Positions 32,640 to 42,943 are shown, counted from the stretch's first letter. The stretch: DNA of 64,000 nucleotides from Mesorhizobium sp. (GCF_017306545.1 NZ_JAFKID010000027.1:1-64000), one strand, 5' to 3'. A program made the numbers and translations. The notes: a model not told the origin generated them from the letters alone.

Positions 32640-33899
32640 TCACGCCGCCCATTCGCCCTTGCGCATCACCGGCACCGCTTTGCCGTCCTTGTCGAGCCCG
32701 TCGATATCGACCTTGCCCGAGCCGATCATCCAGTCGATGTGGATGAAGCTCCTGTTGCCGCCGCGCGCCGCGATCTCGTCCTGGCTGAGCTTGGCGCCGC
32801 CGACGAAGCACTTGGAATAGCATTGGCCGAGCGCGATGTGGCAGGAGGCGTTTTCGTCGAACAGGGTGTTGTAGAACAGGATGCCGCTGGCCGAGATCGG
32901 CGAGGAGTTTGGCACCAGCGCCACTTCGCCCAGCCGGCGCGACCCCTCGTCGGTGTCGAGCACCTTGTTGAGCACGCTCTCGCCCTTCGATGCCCTGGCC
33001 TCGACGATGCGGCCTTCCTCGAAGCGCACCTGGATGTTGTCGATCAGCGTGCCCTGATAGGACAGCGGCTTGGTGCTCGACACATGGCCGGAGACGCGCC
33101 GCGCATGCGGCGTGGTGAACACTTCCTCGGTCGGGATATTGGGGTTGCAGGTGATGCCGTTCTTCGCGGTCGAGGCGCCGCCCATCCACTCATGCCCGTC
33201 GGCCAGCCCGACGGTCAGGTCGGTGCCTGGCCCCGTGAAATGCAGCGCATGGAAAGCGTGGCCGTTCAGCCAGTCGCTGCGCTTCTTCAGTTCGGCATTG
33301 TGCGTCTTCCAGGCGCCGATCGGGTCGTCGCCGTTGACCCGGCTGGCGGAAAAGATGGCGCTGGCGAGCTTGGCGACCGCCACGTCGTCGGTGTCGTCCG
33401 GGAAAACCTGCTTGGCCCAGGCCAGTTCGGGATAGGCGAGGATGGTCCAGTTGGTGTCGAAATTGGTGATCTTTTCCATCGCCGGCTTGGAGGCGACGGA
33501 GGCCGCCTTGTTGGCGCGCGCCACCTTTTCCGGGTCCTGCGCCGAGAGCAGCGACGGATCGTCGCCGCGCACGGCGAGCCGCGCCGCGCCCGCGCCGTAG
33601 GCTTCGGCCATGCCCTTGTAGAGCCAGTCGGCGGCGCGGTCGAAACCGTCGCCCTGCCCGTAGCGGAAGCGCGCCAGCGTGATCTCGTCGTCGGAGAAGA
33701 TCGGCGTCACCAGCCCGGCGCCCGCCTTGTAGGCCTGCTCGATGATGCGGCGCGTCAAGGGCAGGGCGGCGATCGATGAGGTCAGCACGAGATCCTGCCC
33801 CGGCTGCAATTGCAACCCGACCTTGATGGCCACTTCGGCCATGCGGTCCAGCTTCACCGGGTCGATCGAGGCGGAAAAGTCGCGCGTGTGGGTGGTCAT
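32640..33899 (-). CDS. M29-family aminopeptidase
   Basis: A 419-residue metallopeptidase of the M29 (AmpS/PepS, thermophilic aminopeptidase) family, which removes N-terminal residues from peptides in the cytoplasm using a two-metal site. Matching segments are VGLQLQPGQDLVLTSSIAALPLTR, FTGPGTDLTVGLADGHEWMGG, NIPTEEVFTTPHARRVSGHV, SYQGTLIDNIQVRFEEGRIV, and the C-terminal HIALGQCYSKC with SFIHIDWMIGSGKVDIDG. Metal ligands lie in the E and H residues of these segments. The start at 33899 (MTTHTRDFSASIDPVKL) was chosen because the longer frame adds 66 residues of unlikely sequence. It is divergent from an MFS transporter. Confidence 0.9.
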   Translation of the reverse strand: MTTHTRDFSASIDPVKLDRMAEVAIKVGLQLQPGQDLVLTSSIAALPLTRRIIEQAYKAGAGLVTPIFSDDEITLARFRYGQGDGFDRAADWLYKGMAEAYGAGAARLAVRGDDPSLLSAQDPEKVARANKAASVASKPAMEKITNFDTNWTILAYPELAWAKQVFPDDTDDVAVAKLASAIFSASRVNGDDPIGAWKTHNAELKKRSDWLNGHAFHALHFTGPGTDLTVGLADGHEWMGGASTAKNGITCNPNIPTEEVFTTPHARRVSGHVSSTKPLSYQGTLIDNIQVRFEEGRIVEARASKGESVLNKVLDTDEGSRRLGEVALVPNSSPISASGILFYNTLFDENASCHIALGQCYSKCFVGGAKLSQDEIAARGGNRSFIHIDWMIGSGKVDIDGLDKDGKAVPVMRKGEWAA

Positions 33900-34023
33900 C
33901 AATGCCTGTCCGTGATCAAGGAAACGATAAGGCCAACATAGACCCGCCGACGCGCGGTTTCCATACTTTGGCCCAATGCAAGGTTGCTTGCGTGACGCAC
34001 CGGCACTTCTATTGTGCGCTGCA

Positions 34024-35187
34024 ATGAAGAACGCCCCAGCCAGTCCCTTGCGCTTCGCTCTCGCCGGCATGGTCGGCATGGCCGCCGCCATGGGCATAGG
34101 CCGCTTCGTCTATACGCCGATTCTGCCCGGCATGATGGAAGCGCTGCACCTTTCGGCCGCCGATGCCGGGCTGATCGCCTCTGCCAATTTTCTTGGCTAC
34201 CTTGTCGGCGCCTTCTTGGCGGCGGGCGGCTGGGCGCATGGGCGGGAACGGACGGTCATGCTGGGCGGGCTCGCCGCCAGCACCGTGCTTGCGGCGGCGA
34301 TGGGGCTGACGGGCGACCTTGTCGCTTTCCTCGTCATCCGTTTCCTGGCCGGTGTCGCCAGCGCCTTCGTGATGGTGTTCCTGACGGCCATCGTTTTCAG
34401 CCGCCTCGAATCGGCCGGCCGCGCCGGCTTGCAGGCGCTGCATTTCGGCGGCGTCGGCTTCGGCATCGCCGCCTCCTCGCTGCTGATGGCGATCCTGGTC
34501 GATTGGCATGCCGACTGGCAGGCCGGCTGGTTCTGGTCGGCCGGGCTTTCGGCCGTCGCCTTCGTGGTCGTAATGTTGATGGTCGATCGCGGCCGGTTGG
34601 GCAACGGCGCGGCGAACCGCGAATCGCGCCTGCCGAAAAGCCCGGCGCTGGCGCGCATGATCCTGTCCTACGGCCTGTTCGGCTTCGGCTATGTGGTGAC
34701 GGCCACCTTTCTGGTCGCCATCGTGCGCGCCGGCGGCGCCGGCCGCGTGTTCGAGGCTATCGTGTGGATGGTAGCCGGTCTGGTCGCCTTCCCGTCGATC
34801 TGGCTGTGGCAGGCCGTTGCGGCGCGCGCCGGCATTTACGCCGCCTATGCGGGCGCCTGTCTCGTCGAGGTCGTCGGGGTCGTCGCCAGCGTGACTGTCG
34901 GCGGCTATGTCGGCCCGCTGCTGGCCAGCGCCCTGCTCGGCGCCACCTTCATGGCCATCAGCGCGCTCGGGCTTCAGGTCAGCCGCGTGCTGGCGCCGCA
35001 AGCGCCCCGCCGGGTGCTGGCGCTGATGACGACGTCTTTCGGCATCGGCCAGATCATCGGGCCCGTCGTTGCCGGCGTGCTGGCCGAGCGCTCCGGCAGC
35101 TTCGTGCTGCCGTCGCTGCTGGCGGCGCTGGTTCTCGTCGGCTCCGGACTCGCGGCTTGGGATGCAGGCCGGCAAGTGCCCGCATGA
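34024..35187 (+). CDS. MFS transporter, YbfB/YjiJ family
   Basis: A 387-residue major facilitator with 12 predicted membrane helices. The N-terminal FALAGMVGMAAAMGIGRFVYTPILPGMM is diagnostic of the YbfB/YjiJ group, and the loop AHGRERT after helix 2 stands where MFS proteins carry their GxxxR-type motif. The family is widespread but substrates are not known. The ATG at 34024 has no clear ribosome site; an upstream start at 33976 is possible but less like family members. It is divergent from the aminopeptidase gene. Confidence 0.85.
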   Translation: MKNAPASPLRFALAGMVGMAAAMGIGRFVYTPILPGMMEALHLSAADAGLIASANFLGYLVGAFLAAGGWAHGRERTVMLGGLAASTVLAAAMGLTGDLVAFLVIRFLAGVASAFVMVFLTAIVFSRLESAGRAGLQALHFGGVGFGIAASSLLMAILVDWHADWQAGWFWSAGLSAVAFVVVMLMVDRGRLGNGAANRESRLPKSPALARMILSYGLFGFGYVVTATFLVAIVRAGGAGRVFEAIVWMVAGLVAFPSIWLWQAVAARAGIYAAYAGACLVEVVGVVASVTVGGYVGPLLASALLGATFMAISALGLQVSRVLAPQAPRRVLALMTTSFGIGQIIGPVVAGVLAERSGSFVLPSLLAALVLVGSGLAAWDAGRQVPA

Positions 35188-35392
35188 CGAGAAAGTAATG
35201 TGCGCCGGCCTTTGCGCACCATTTCTTTGCCGCAAAAACTGTGACTTTATGCGGGTTGGGGCAGCGGGCTTGCGGTGACGCCATTTCGCTTCTCCAGCTC
35301 GTGATTGTCCGTGTCGCATCCGTGCGACGCCAGACGACGCCGCCCGGCTGCAAATGCCGGCAACAGCCTCGCGCCGAAAGGACCAGCCCCGC

Positions 35393-36670
35393 GTGTTCGT
35401 ATCCTTCTTCCCCAGGCCGAAGCTGTTTTTCCTGAGCGCCGCCGGCTGGAGTCTGGTCCTGATCCTGTTCTGGTTCTTCGGCGGCGCCGAACTCGGCGCG
35501 CTGGTCGGCCTGCCGCCGGCCGCGCCCGGCGCGCCGCCGATCATCGGCATCACCGTGCTGTGGTCGAAGCCGTTCCTGTGGTTCTACATCTATTACGCAC
35601 TCGGCGTGCTGCTGTTCTACGGCTTCTGGCGCTGGTTTTCGCCGCATCCCTGGCAGGAATGGTCGATCCTCGTCGCCGCGGTGATCTTCTTCCTGATCTA
35701 TTTCAACGTCCAGATCAGCGTTGCGGTCAACAACTGGTACGGGCCCTTCATGGACTACGTACAGGGGCTGATGTCGGGCACCACCAATTCGACGCCCGGC
35801 GAGTTTTATCTGGGCTCGGCCAGCTTTGCCTGGCTGGCGCTGGTCGGCATGAACGTCTCGGTCATCAACGCCTTCATCGTCAGCCACTGGATCTTCCGCT
35901 GGCGCACGGCGATGAACGATTATTTCATGACCTATTGGGAACGGCTGCGTCACATCGAGGGCGCCTCGCAGCGTATCCAGGAAGACACGATGCGCTTCTC
36001 GCAGATCATGGAGGATCTCGGAACCTCCTTCGTCCAGTCGATCATGACGCTGATCGCCTTCCTGCCGGTGCTGATCGCCTTGCAGAAGCACATCACCGAA
36101 CTGCCGATCATCGGCGCGGTGCCGCAGCCGCTCGTCGTCGCCGCGCTGGGCTGGTGTCTGTTCGGCACGCTGGCGATCATGGTCGCCGGCGTCAGGCTGC
36201 CCGGCCTGCAATTCCGCAACCAGCGCGTCGAGGCGGCCTACCGCAAGGAACTCGTCTATGGCGAGGACCATGACGACCGTGCACAACCGCTAACCACCGC
36301 CCAGCTGTTCGAGAACGTGCGCAAGAACTACTTCCGGCTCTACGGCCACTACGTCTATTTCAACATCGTGCGCTATACCTACCTTCAGGCCGACAACATC
36401 TTCTCCTTCATCATCCTCGGCCCGTCGCTGGTCGCCCACAAGATCACCTACGGCGCGCTCAGCCAGATCTCCAACGCCTTCGGCCGGGTGACGAACTCGT
36501 TGCAGTTCCTGCTCAATTCGTGGTCGACGATCGTCGAACTGCAATCGGTGCACAAGCGCCTGCGCGCCTTCGAGGCGACGCTGGAAGGTGCGCCGCTGCC
36601 GGAGGTCGACCGGCACTACCTCGATCGCAAGGCGGCCGGCGTGGCCGAGAAGGACCAGCCGGCGATCTGA
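35393..36670 (+). CDS. bacA: BacA/SbmA peptide transporter
   Basis: A 425-residue inner-membrane protein of the SbmA/BacA family, a proton-driven importer of peptides such as bacteriocins, Pro-rich host peptides and, in rhizobia, legume NCR peptides. It resembles the membrane half of an ABC exporter and has no ATPase domain. The N-terminal VFVSFFPRPKLFFLSAAGWSLVLILFWFFGG and the C-terminal YLQADNIFSFIILGPSLVAHKITYGALSQISNAFGRVTNSLQFLLNSWSTIVELQSVHKRLRAFE-type sequence are clear. The GTG start at 35393 reproduces the family N-terminus. BacA of Sinorhizobium is essential for bacteroid survival. Paralogues exist in Mesorhizobium, so the symbiotic role of this copy is not certain. Confidence 0.92.
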   Translation: MFVSFFPRPKLFFLSAAGWSLVLILFWFFGGAELGALVGLPPAAPGAPPIIGITVLWSKPFLWFYIYYALGVLLFYGFWRWFSPHPWQEWSILVAAVIFFLIYFNVQISVAVNNWYGPFMDYVQGLMSGTTNSTPGEFYLGSASFAWLALVGMNVSVINAFIVSHWIFRWRTAMNDYFMTYWERLRHIEGASQRIQEDTMRFSQIMEDLGTSFVQSIMTLIAFLPVLIALQKHITELPIIGAVPQPLVVAALGWCLFGTLAIMVAGVRLPGLQFRNQRVEAAYRKELVYGEDHDDRAQPLTTAQLFENVRKNYFRLYGHYVYFNIVRYTYLQADNIFSFIILGPSLVAHKITYGALSQISNAFGRVTNSLQFLLNSWSTIVELQSVHKRLRAFEATLEGAPLPEVDRHYLDRKAAGVAEKDQPAI

Positions 36671-36687
36671 TAATCGCCGCGTGCGGA

Positions 36688-37731
36688 TCAGGAGTTCTTG
36701 CCGCCGCCAATGGCGCTGACGGATGCCGGATCGTGCCGCTCGGTCCAGTCGCGGAAGGAGATGCACTCGACGTCTTTCTTCACGCAGACCTCGCCGGCGA
36801 AGCGCTCCAGCGCATCCCAGTAGGCGCCGCCGTTCATCAGCGTGAAGTGAAAGCCGAGTTCCAGCGGCAGGCGCTTGCCCTCGTATTGCCGTTCGAAGGC
36901 GGCATGGAACGCCTGATAGGCGCGTTCCGCGAACTCTTTCTTCTCTTCCGGCTTTTCGACGGCGCCGGAATGGCGGGCGTAGAGATTGTAGTCCATGGCG
37001 ATGACCGGGCGGCCCTTCGGCCCTTCCGGGATCAGCGGCAGGGAAAAGCGGACGATGCCGCCGGCCGCCTCGGGCTCGGCCGGTCCCTTGGAGACGCCGC
37101 TGGCGTCGTAGCGGTAGCCGGCCTCGGCGAGTGCTGCATACATGGCCTTGCCGGTCGAAAGATAAGGCGCGCGGAAACCGATCACCGCGCTGTCGGCGAA
37201 GGCGCGCCAGTCCGGCGGCTCGGGGGTGATGCCGTTCAGCGCATAGGCGTTTTCCAGCACATGGCGGAACGCGGAAAATTCGGCCAGCCAGTCGGCCTTG
37301 GTCCAGGCCTTGCCGTCGAAATGGCCGCAGGCATGGCTGCCGATGTCGTGCCCTTCCGCCGCCGCCAGCCTGATCTGCTCCAGCCGCTCGGCGACTTCTT
37401 CCTTGGAGGCGGCGAAGCCGATGTTGGAGTGGCCGGCGCCCTTGTGCGGCCCGACATAGGCCTTGCGCGTCTCGGGCGTCAAAAGGAACACGCAGGAGAG
37501 AAAGTAGGTGAAATGCGCGCCGGTGCGCTTGGCCAGCGCCCGGCTGCGCTGCCATTGCGAAATGTCGCGGGCGCTGTCGAAGGAGATGATGACGGCCTGT
37601 TTCGGCTTTGCCGCCCTCCATGCCGAGGGCGGATCGGCGAAAGCGGAGGTGGCGGCAAGGCAGGCCGAGACGGCGGCGCCGATGCGGAACGTCAGGGATT
37701 TGACGGGGAATTGTGACTTGGCGGGAAACAT
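36688..37731 (-). CDS. Secreted polysaccharide deacetylase-family protein
   Basis: A 347-residue protein with a signal peptide (about residues 1-32, ending ATSAFA) and a NodB-type deacetylase fold. Metal-binding His residues are in SHACGHFDG; the GFRAPYLS segment carries the Arg-Pro-Tyr motif; the first catalytic motif is altered to SFDSARD (usual form TFDDGP), and the last His motif appears as FHFTLMN. Deacetylases of this family remove acetyl groups from chitooligosaccharides, peptidoglycan or exopolysaccharide. The change in motif 1 may alter the substrate or activity. ATG at 37731 and GTG at 37740 are both possible starts. It converges with bacA. Confidence 0.8.
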   Translation of the reverse strand: MFPAKSQFPVKSLTFRIGAAVSACLAATSAFADPPSAWRAAKPKQAVIISFDSARDISQWQRSRALAKRTGAHFTYFLSCVFLLTPETRKAYVGPHKGAGHSNIGFAASKEEVAERLEQIRLAAAEGHDIGSHACGHFDGKAWTKADWLAEFSAFRHVLENAYALNGITPEPPDWRAFADSAVIGFRAPYLSTGKAMYAALAEAGYRYDASGVSKGPAEPEAAGGIVRFSLPLIPEGPKGRPVIAMDYNLYARHSGAVEKPEEKKEFAERAYQAFHAAFERQYEGKRLPLELGFHFTLMNGGAYWDALERFAGEVCVKKDVECISFRDWTERHDPASVSAIGGGKNS

Positions 37732-37936
37732 GGCAGGCACTTCGGAACGCGGACGGAACAGGTCGAAACGGCCCGGTTAGCCGCCGAATGTGGCGCCGAT
37801 GCGATGGCTCGCCGGTCGCCGTCCGCGCGCCGTAAAGCCGATTTTGCCGTCGCCCCCTTCCATGCGCACGAAATTCCGCTAAAACGCGGGCTCATTCAAA
37901 CACCCGGCGAAGGTTCCGGGCGGGACGGATTCATCC

Positions 37937-38617
37937 ATGTCGGACGACAGCTTCATCCGCGAAGTCAACGAGGAGTTCCGCAGCGACCAGTTGAAGGCGC
38001 TGTGGCACCGCTACGGCGTGGCGATCGTCGCCGTCGCCGCCCTGATCGTGCTCGGCACCGCCGGCTATGCCGGCTACCGCTACTGGGATGAAGGCCGCGC
38101 CAACGTTTCCGGCGACGCTTTTTCCGCGGCGCTCAAGCTCGCGCAGGACGGCAAGAACGACGAGGCGCTGGCCGCGCTCGACCAACTGGAGAAGGACGGC
38201 TACGGCGCCTATCCGGTGCTGGCCCGCATGCGCGCCGCCACCGTCAAGGCGGACAAGGGCGACGCTGCCGGCGCGGTGAAGGATTTCGACGACGTCGCCG
38301 CCGACACCGCCATTCCCGCCAGCCTGCGCGATATGGCGCGCCTGCGGGCCGGCCTGCTTCTGGTCGATCACGGCTCCTTCGATGACGTGTCCAAGCGCGT
38401 CGAGGCGCTGAGCGCCGACACCAACCCGCTGCGCCACACCGCGCGTGAGGCGCTGGGGCTCGCCGCCTGGAAGGCGGGCAAGGCGCAGGATGCGCTGAAA
38501 CTGTTCGACCAGATCGCCGCCGACGACGCCGCGCCGCGCAACGCCCGCCAGCGCGCCAATCTGATGGCTGAACTCATCCGCGGTTCCGGCGTCGCGCCGG
38601 CCGGCGGCGCTTCCTGA
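37937..38617 (+). CDS. Membrane-anchored TPR protein, YfgM-like
   Basis: A 226-residue protein with a short cytoplasmic N-terminus ([27 protein letters not shown]), one membrane helix (about residues 28-48) and a periplasmic domain of TPR-like helix pairs. This is the YfgM/TPR_21 architecture; E. coli YfgM is associated with the Sec translocon and periplasmic chaperones and lies next to bamB and der. Here too the gene directly precedes der (11 bases), which supports the assignment. It may act in envelope protein quality control. Confidence 0.85.
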   Translation: MSDDSFIREVNEEFRSDQLKALWHRYGVAIVAVAALIVLGTAGYAGYRYWDEGRANVSGDAFSAALKLAQDGKNDEALAALDQLEKDGYGAYPVLARMRAATVKADKGDAAGAVKDFDDVAADTAIPASLRDMARLRAGLLLVDHGSFDDVSKRVEALSADTNPLRHTAREALGLAAWKAGKAQDALKLFDQIAADDAAPRNARQRANLMAELIRGSGVAPAGGAS

Positions 38618-38628
38618 AGCGATGGCCG

Positions 38629-40056
38629 ATGAGCTTCAAAGTCGCCATCATCGGCCGGCCTAACGTCGGCAAGTCGACGCTGTTCAACCGGCTTGCCGGC
38701 CGCAAGCTGGCGCTGGTGGACGACACGCCGGGTGTCACCCGCGACCGCCGCATCCATCCCGCGAAACTCTACGATCTCGCCTTCGAGGTGATCGACACCG
38801 CCGGTTTCGAGGATGCGCCGGCGGCCTCCTTGCCCGGCCGCATGCGCGCGCAGACCGAGATCGCCATCGGCGAGGCCGACCTGATTTTCTTCCTGGTCGA
38901 CGCCAAGGCCGGCCTGATGCCCGACGACCGCACCTTCGCCGAGGTGGTGCGCCGCTCCGGCAAGCCGGTGGTGCTGGTCGCCAACAAGGCCGAGGCCCGC
39001 GGCTCGCAGGGTGGTTTCCTGGAATCCTGGGAACTCGGGCTGGGCGAGCCGGTGCCGATCTCGGCCGAGCATGGCCAGGGCCTGCCGGATCTGCGCGAGG
39101 CGGTCATCGCCACGCTCGGCGAGGCGCGCGCGCTGGGCGAGGACGATGAGGCCGAAGGCGAGGCCGCTTCCGAGGTGCTGATCGGCGAGGACGTCGTCGA
39201 TCCCGACGCCGAGCCGGCCTATGACGAGACCAAGCCGCTGCGCATCGCCGTGGTCGGCCGCCCGAACGCCGGCAAGTCGACGCTCATCAATGCGCTGATC
39301 GGCGAGGAGCGGCTGCTGACCGGCCCGGAAGCCGGCATCACCCGCGATTCCATTTCCGTCGACTGGGACTGGAAGGGTCGTCGCATAAAACTGTTCGACA
39401 CCGCCGGCATGCGCCGCAAGGCCAAGGTGCAGGAGAAGCTGGAAAAGCTCTCCGTCGCCGACGGCCTGCGCGCCATCCGCTTTGCCGAGATCGTCGTCAT
39501 CGTGCTCGACGCCACCATCCCCTTCGAAAAGCAGGATCTCCAGATCGCCGACCTGATCGTGCGCGAAGGCAGGGCGCCGGTCATCGCCTTCAACAAGTGG
39601 GACCTGATCGACGAGCCGCAGCGCGTGCTGGCCGAGCTGCGCGAGAAGACCGAGCGGCTTTTGCCGCAGGTGCGCGGCATCCAGGCCGTGCCGGTGTCGG
39701 CCGAGACGGGCCGCGGGCTGGACAGGCTGATGGAAGCGATCGTCCGTACCCATCGCGTCTGGAACAGCCGTGTCTCGACGGGAAAACTCAACCGCTGGCT
39801 GGAAGGCATTCTGGCGCATCATCCGCCGCCCGCCGTCGCCGGCCGCCGGCTGAAGATCAAGTACGTCACCCAGGCCAAGACCCGGCCGCCGGGTTTCGTC
39901 GTCTCCTGCTCGCGCCCCGACGCCGTGCCGCAATCCTACCTGCGCTACCTGACGAACAATCTGCGCGACGCCTTCGACATGCCGGGCGTGCCGATCCGCA
40001 TGGCGCTGCGCACGTCCGAAAACCCGTTTGCCGGCCGCGCGAAGAAGCGCACCTGA
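38629..40056 (+). CDS. der: Ribosome biogenesis GTPase Der
   Basis: A 475-residue GTPase with two tandem G domains and a C-terminal KH-like domain; it acts in 50S ribosome assembly. G domain 1: GRPNVGKST (residues 9-17), T in PGVTRDR, DTAGF. G domain 2: [23 protein letters not shown]. In the first domain the base-recognition motif reads NKAE where the consensus is NKxD, a conservative change also found in some alphaproteobacterial Der proteins. The inter-domain linker ([26 protein letters not shown]) is acidic. Length is usual. Expressed with the YfgM-like gene. Confidence 0.95.
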   Translation: MSFKVAIIGRPNVGKSTLFNRLAGRKLALVDDTPGVTRDRRIHPAKLYDLAFEVIDTAGFEDAPAASLPGRMRAQTEIAIGEADLIFFLVDAKAGLMPDDRTFAEVVRRSGKPVVLVANKAEARGSQGGFLESWELGLGEPVPISAEHGQGLPDLREAVIATLGEARALGEDDEAEGEAASEVLIGEDVVDPDAEPAYDETKPLRIAVVGRPNAGKSTLINALIGEERLLTGPEAGITRDSISVDWDWKGRRIKLFDTAGMRRKAKVQEKLEKLSVADGLRAIRFAEIVVIVLDATIPFEKQDLQIADLIVREGRAPVIAFNKWDLIDEPQRVLAELREKTERLLPQVRGIQAVPVSAETGRGLDRLMEAIVRTHRVWNSRVSTGKLNRWLEGILAHHPPPAVAGRRLKIKYVTQAKTRPPGFVVSCSRPDAVPQSYLRYLTNNLRDAFDMPGVPIRMALRTSENPFAGRAKKRT

Positions 40057-40261
40057 ATCGGACGCAATGCTCCAGGCGAAGCTGCGCGGGGCCTCGTTCC
40101 CGGTCGCATTCCCGTTCCTGTTCCGGCGCCCCGGCACTCACGGCATTATGCCGCATCCGGCCTGCCGCGATGCCGCCGCAGCCGCATCGTTAACGCTCCA
40201 TCAAGGTTAACACGGCATTGTCCCTCTCCAGTGGGGTTCAGTTGCGTCCTGGAGAGTTTCC

Positions 40262-41461
40262 GTGCATCGACGTCTCTTGAAGCGGCTTTCGACGACCGCC
40301 GCCGGCGAGAAACGGTCCGTTCTTTCGCCTCTGGTCATCGGCCTCGGCATCTGGATCGGCTTTCCCACCGTCGCCGCCTACCAGGACATGACCAGTCTCA
40401 TCAGCGGGCTGGAAACGCCGAAGGAGCGCTGGAACGCCGTCATCGAGAAGGCGGTCGCCGGCTCCGTCCACAGCGCCGAGATGCCTTTCGTCGATTCGGA
40501 CGCCGTCACCGGCTCCGTCGCACGCCAGATGTCGGGTTCCGGGGTCGAATTGCCGGGGGTCGGCACCGTCGCCTTCACCAACAAGAGCGGCATCGCCGGC
40601 GAGACGCCCGACGAGGACCGCATCGTGCGTTCCGGCAAGCAGGACCGCATCCTGCAAGTCGCCCCGGTGGCGCCGCCGAAGAACTTCTCCGCCGGCTCGA
40701 TCTTCGAGCGCACCTCCTCGCTTCTCAGACCCTCCATGGACAGCGGCCTGAAGCTCGCTTTCGCCAAGCCGGGCATCAAGGGCAAGGAAGTTGAGATCGC
40801 CTCGGCTTTCCATGCCAGGGAGGACAAGAAAGCCGAGCCCGGCGTGCCGTCGATGCTGGCCGCGCTCGTCACCAACGACAAGGCCGACGTGCTCGCCACC
40901 GCCTACGCGCCGGCCGAGCCCGATTATGCTTCCGTCTCGCCTTTCGAGGCGCTGCTCAAGGATCAAGCCCCCGACGACGGCCGTTTCATCCCGCCCATGG
41001 GCAAGGGCGACCATGCCTGGATGCAGACCGCGCTGCCGGCCTCTGTCTTTTCCAAGCCGGAGCAGACCTGCCTTGCCAACGCCATCTATTTCGAGGCCCG
41101 CTCGGAATCGCTGCGCGGCCAGGCGGCCGTCGCCCAGGTGGTGCTGAACCGCGTCCGAAACCCCGCCTATCCGGGTTCGATCTGCGGCGTCGTCTACCAG
41201 AACGACAACTGGCTCAACGCCTGCCAGTTCTCCTTCGCCTGCGACGGCAAGAAGAAGCGCATCACCGAGCCGGCGCGCTATAAGACCGCCAAGGACATCG
41301 CCATGGCCGTTACGGCGGGCAAGATCTTCTTGCCAGAAGTCGGCTCCTCGACCCACTACTATGCCAGCTACGTCAATCCAGGCTGGGCGCGCTCCATGCA
41401 CAAAATGGTCAAGATCGGCCTGCATATCTTCTACCGCACCTATGGCGGCGGCTGGAGCTGA
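40262..41461 (+). CDS. SleB-type cell wall hydrolase
   Basis: A 399-residue envelope protein with an N-terminal hydrophobic segment (about residues 21-41, SPLVIGLGIWIGFPTVAAY) acting as anchor or signal, a long low-complexity middle and a C-terminal Hydrolase_2 (SleB) domain. That domain is NAIYFEARSESLRGQAAVAQVVLNRVRNPAYPGSICGVVYQ, with the catalytic Glu in YFEARSE, followed by FSFACDGKKKRI and GSSTHYYASYVNPGWA. SleB domains are lytic transglycosylase-like enzymes acting on peptidoglycan. Rhizobiales carry several copies, and one is normally in this neighbourhood. GTG start with GGAGAG upstream. Two GTTAAC hexamers lie 17 bases apart in its upstream region. Confidence 0.85.
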   Translation: MHRRLLKRLSTTAAGEKRSVLSPLVIGLGIWIGFPTVAAYQDMTSLISGLETPKERWNAVIEKAVAGSVHSAEMPFVDSDAVTGSVARQMSGSGVELPGVGTVAFTNKSGIAGETPDEDRIVRSGKQDRILQVAPVAPPKNFSAGSIFERTSSLLRPSMDSGLKLAFAKPGIKGKEVEIASAFHAREDKKAEPGVPSMLAALVTNDKADVLATAYAPAEPDYASVSPFEALLKDQAPDDGRFIPPMGKGDHAWMQTALPASVFSKPEQTCLANAIYFEARSESLRGQAAVAQVVLNRVRNPAYPGSICGVVYQNDNWLNACQFSFACDGKKKRITEPARYKTAKDIAMAVTAGKIFLPEVGSSTHYYASYVNPGWARSMHKMVKIGLHIFYRTYGGGWS

Positions 41462-41560
41462 GCGCTCCTGCCGCTTGCAAAACCTTGTCCTTCGCGGCGC
41501 CATTTCCGGGAGCCGCAGGGGGAAGATCGGGCGGGCAGGATGTCGCACCTCGATAATCCA

Positions 41561-41590
41561 TTGATTTAATTACGGGAAATACTTTAGAAT
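41561..41590 (+). promoter_or_regulatory. Candidate promoter of the F0 ATP synthase operon
   Basis: TTGATT (41561-41566), an 18-base spacer and TAGAAT (41585-41590) form a fair sigma-70 promoter. They lie in the only AT-rich stretch between the SleB gene and atpI and leave a leader of about 95 bases. Confidence 0.5.
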
Positions 41591-41692
41591 GAGAGGTCGC
41601 CCCTGGCTTGACGGGGGCAGGCCCTGAAACTATGTTGCCCGCGAATTTGAAGCGGGCAGGCGGTCGCCGTCTGGCCGGGCGCGGAGGTTGCG

Positions 41693-42085
41693 ATGGCCAG
41701 TGACAAGCGGCCAGCCGGAGCCGGAAAGACCGGGCCTGGAAGCAAGGGCGATACCGACCCGCGCGACGACGATCTTGAGCGCCGCCGGCGCGAGCTTGAA
41801 GCAAAGCTTGCGACAAGACGCCCGGGCCGGCTCGAGGGGGAAGACAAGGGCCAGACGCGGAGTGTCTCGGGCTATGCCCAGGCATTCAGGTTGTCCAGCG
41901 AGTTCATCGCCGCGATCGCGGTCGGCATCGGCATCGGCTGGGTGCTCGATCGCTGGGCGGGAACCTCGCCCTGGGGGCTGATCGTCTTCCTGCTGCTGGG
42001 CTTTTGTGCGGGCATTCTCAATGTCCTGCGCGCAGCCGGGCTGGTTGGCGAATTCGGCCGGGGCGGCAAGCGCTCCGACGGATAG
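41693..42085 (+). CDS. atpI: ATP synthase protein I (AtpI)
   Basis: A 130-residue small membrane protein with a charged N-terminal half and two C-terminal membrane helices ([20 protein letters not shown] and [21 protein letters not shown]). AtpI proteins assist assembly of the c-ring and metal uptake and are encoded first in F0 operons. The charged leader ([17 protein letters not shown]) is characteristic of the alphaproteobacterial form. Followed by atpB after 41 bases. Confidence 0.88.
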   Translation: MASDKRPAGAGKTGPGSKGDTDPRDDDLERRRRELEAKLATRRPGRLEGEDKGQTRSVSGYAQAFRLSSEFIAAIAVGIGIGWVLDRWAGTSPWGLIVFLLLGFCAGILNVLRAAGLVGEFGRGGKRSDG

Positions 42086-42126
42086 GATTGAAGAAGGCGT
42101 CCGAGCGGCGCGACGAGGTAAAGCAA

Positions 42127-42888
42127 GTGGCTGCAGCCGACAAGGTCGATCCGATCCACCAGTTCCATATCAACCCGATCGTTCCGATTCACGTCGGCGG
42201 GTATGATGTGTCCTTTACCAACTCCGCGCTGTTCATGGTCGTCATCGTCGTCGTGACGGGCCTCTTCCTGTATTTCTCGACCGCCGGCCGTTCGCTGGTG
42301 CCGTCGCGTCTCCAGTCGATCTCGGAGATGTCCTACGAATTCGTCGCCTCCATGCTGCGCGACGCCGCCGGCACGCACGGCATGAAGTTCTTCCCCTTCG
42401 TCTTCTCGATCTTCATGTTCGTGATGGTCGCCAACCTGATCGGCCTGTTCCCTTATTTCTTCAGCGTCACCAGCCACATCATCGTCACCTTCGCGCTGGC
42501 GATGCTGGTGATCGGCACCGTCGTCATCTACGGCTTCGCCAAGCATGGCTTCGGCTTCCTCAAGCTGTTCGTGCCGAGCGGCGTGCCGGTGGCGCTGCTG
42601 CCGCTGGTGGTGTCGATCGAGGTCGTCTCCTTCCTGTCCCGCCCGGTCAGCCTTTCCATCCGTCTTTTCGCCAACATGCTGGCGGGTCACATCACGCTGA
42701 AAGTGTTCGCGGGCTTCGTCGTCTCGCTCGGCGCCATGGGCGTGGCAGGCATGGCGGGTGCCGTCCTGCCGCTGGCCATGGTCGTGGCGTTGACGGCGCT
42801 GGAGCTTCTGGTGGCGGCACTGCAAGCGTATGTCTTCGCGGTGCTGACCTGCATGTACCTGGCGGACGCCTTGCATCCGTCTCACTAA
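42127..42888 (+). CDS. atpB: ATP synthase F0 subunit a
   Basis: A 253-residue membrane subunit that provides the proton half-channels. The essential Arg is in the conserved [14 protein letters not shown] segment of the fourth helix. N-terminal [30 protein letters not shown] is typical of rhizobial proteins. The GTG start at 42127 is chosen because GAGGTAA lies upstream and the encoded start [13 protein letters not shown] matches the family; longer frames overlap atpI. Normal length; second gene of the operon. Confidence 0.95.
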   Translation: MAAADKVDPIHQFHINPIVPIHVGGYDVSFTNSALFMVVIVVVTGLFLYFSTAGRSLVPSRLQSISEMSYEFVASMLRDAAGTHGMKFFPFVFSIFMFVMVANLIGLFPYFFSVTSHIIVTFALAMLVIGTVVIYGFAKHGFGFLKLFVPSGVPVALLPLVVSIEVVSFLSRPVSLSIRLFANMLAGHITLKVFAGFVVSLGAMGVAGMAGAVLPLAMVVALTALELLVAALQAYVFAVLTCMYLADALHPSH

Positions 42889-42943
42889 AACCGGCGAAAT
42901 CTCGCCACGAAATTGCAGCCTTTCCAATTCAAGGAGTGATCAA

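Noticed and set aside
40189-40211. Two GTTAAC hexamers upstream of the SleB-type gene as a CtrA site
   Set aside because: CtrA full sites have TTAA-N7-TTAA; here the TTAA cores are 13 bases apart, so this is not a standard site.
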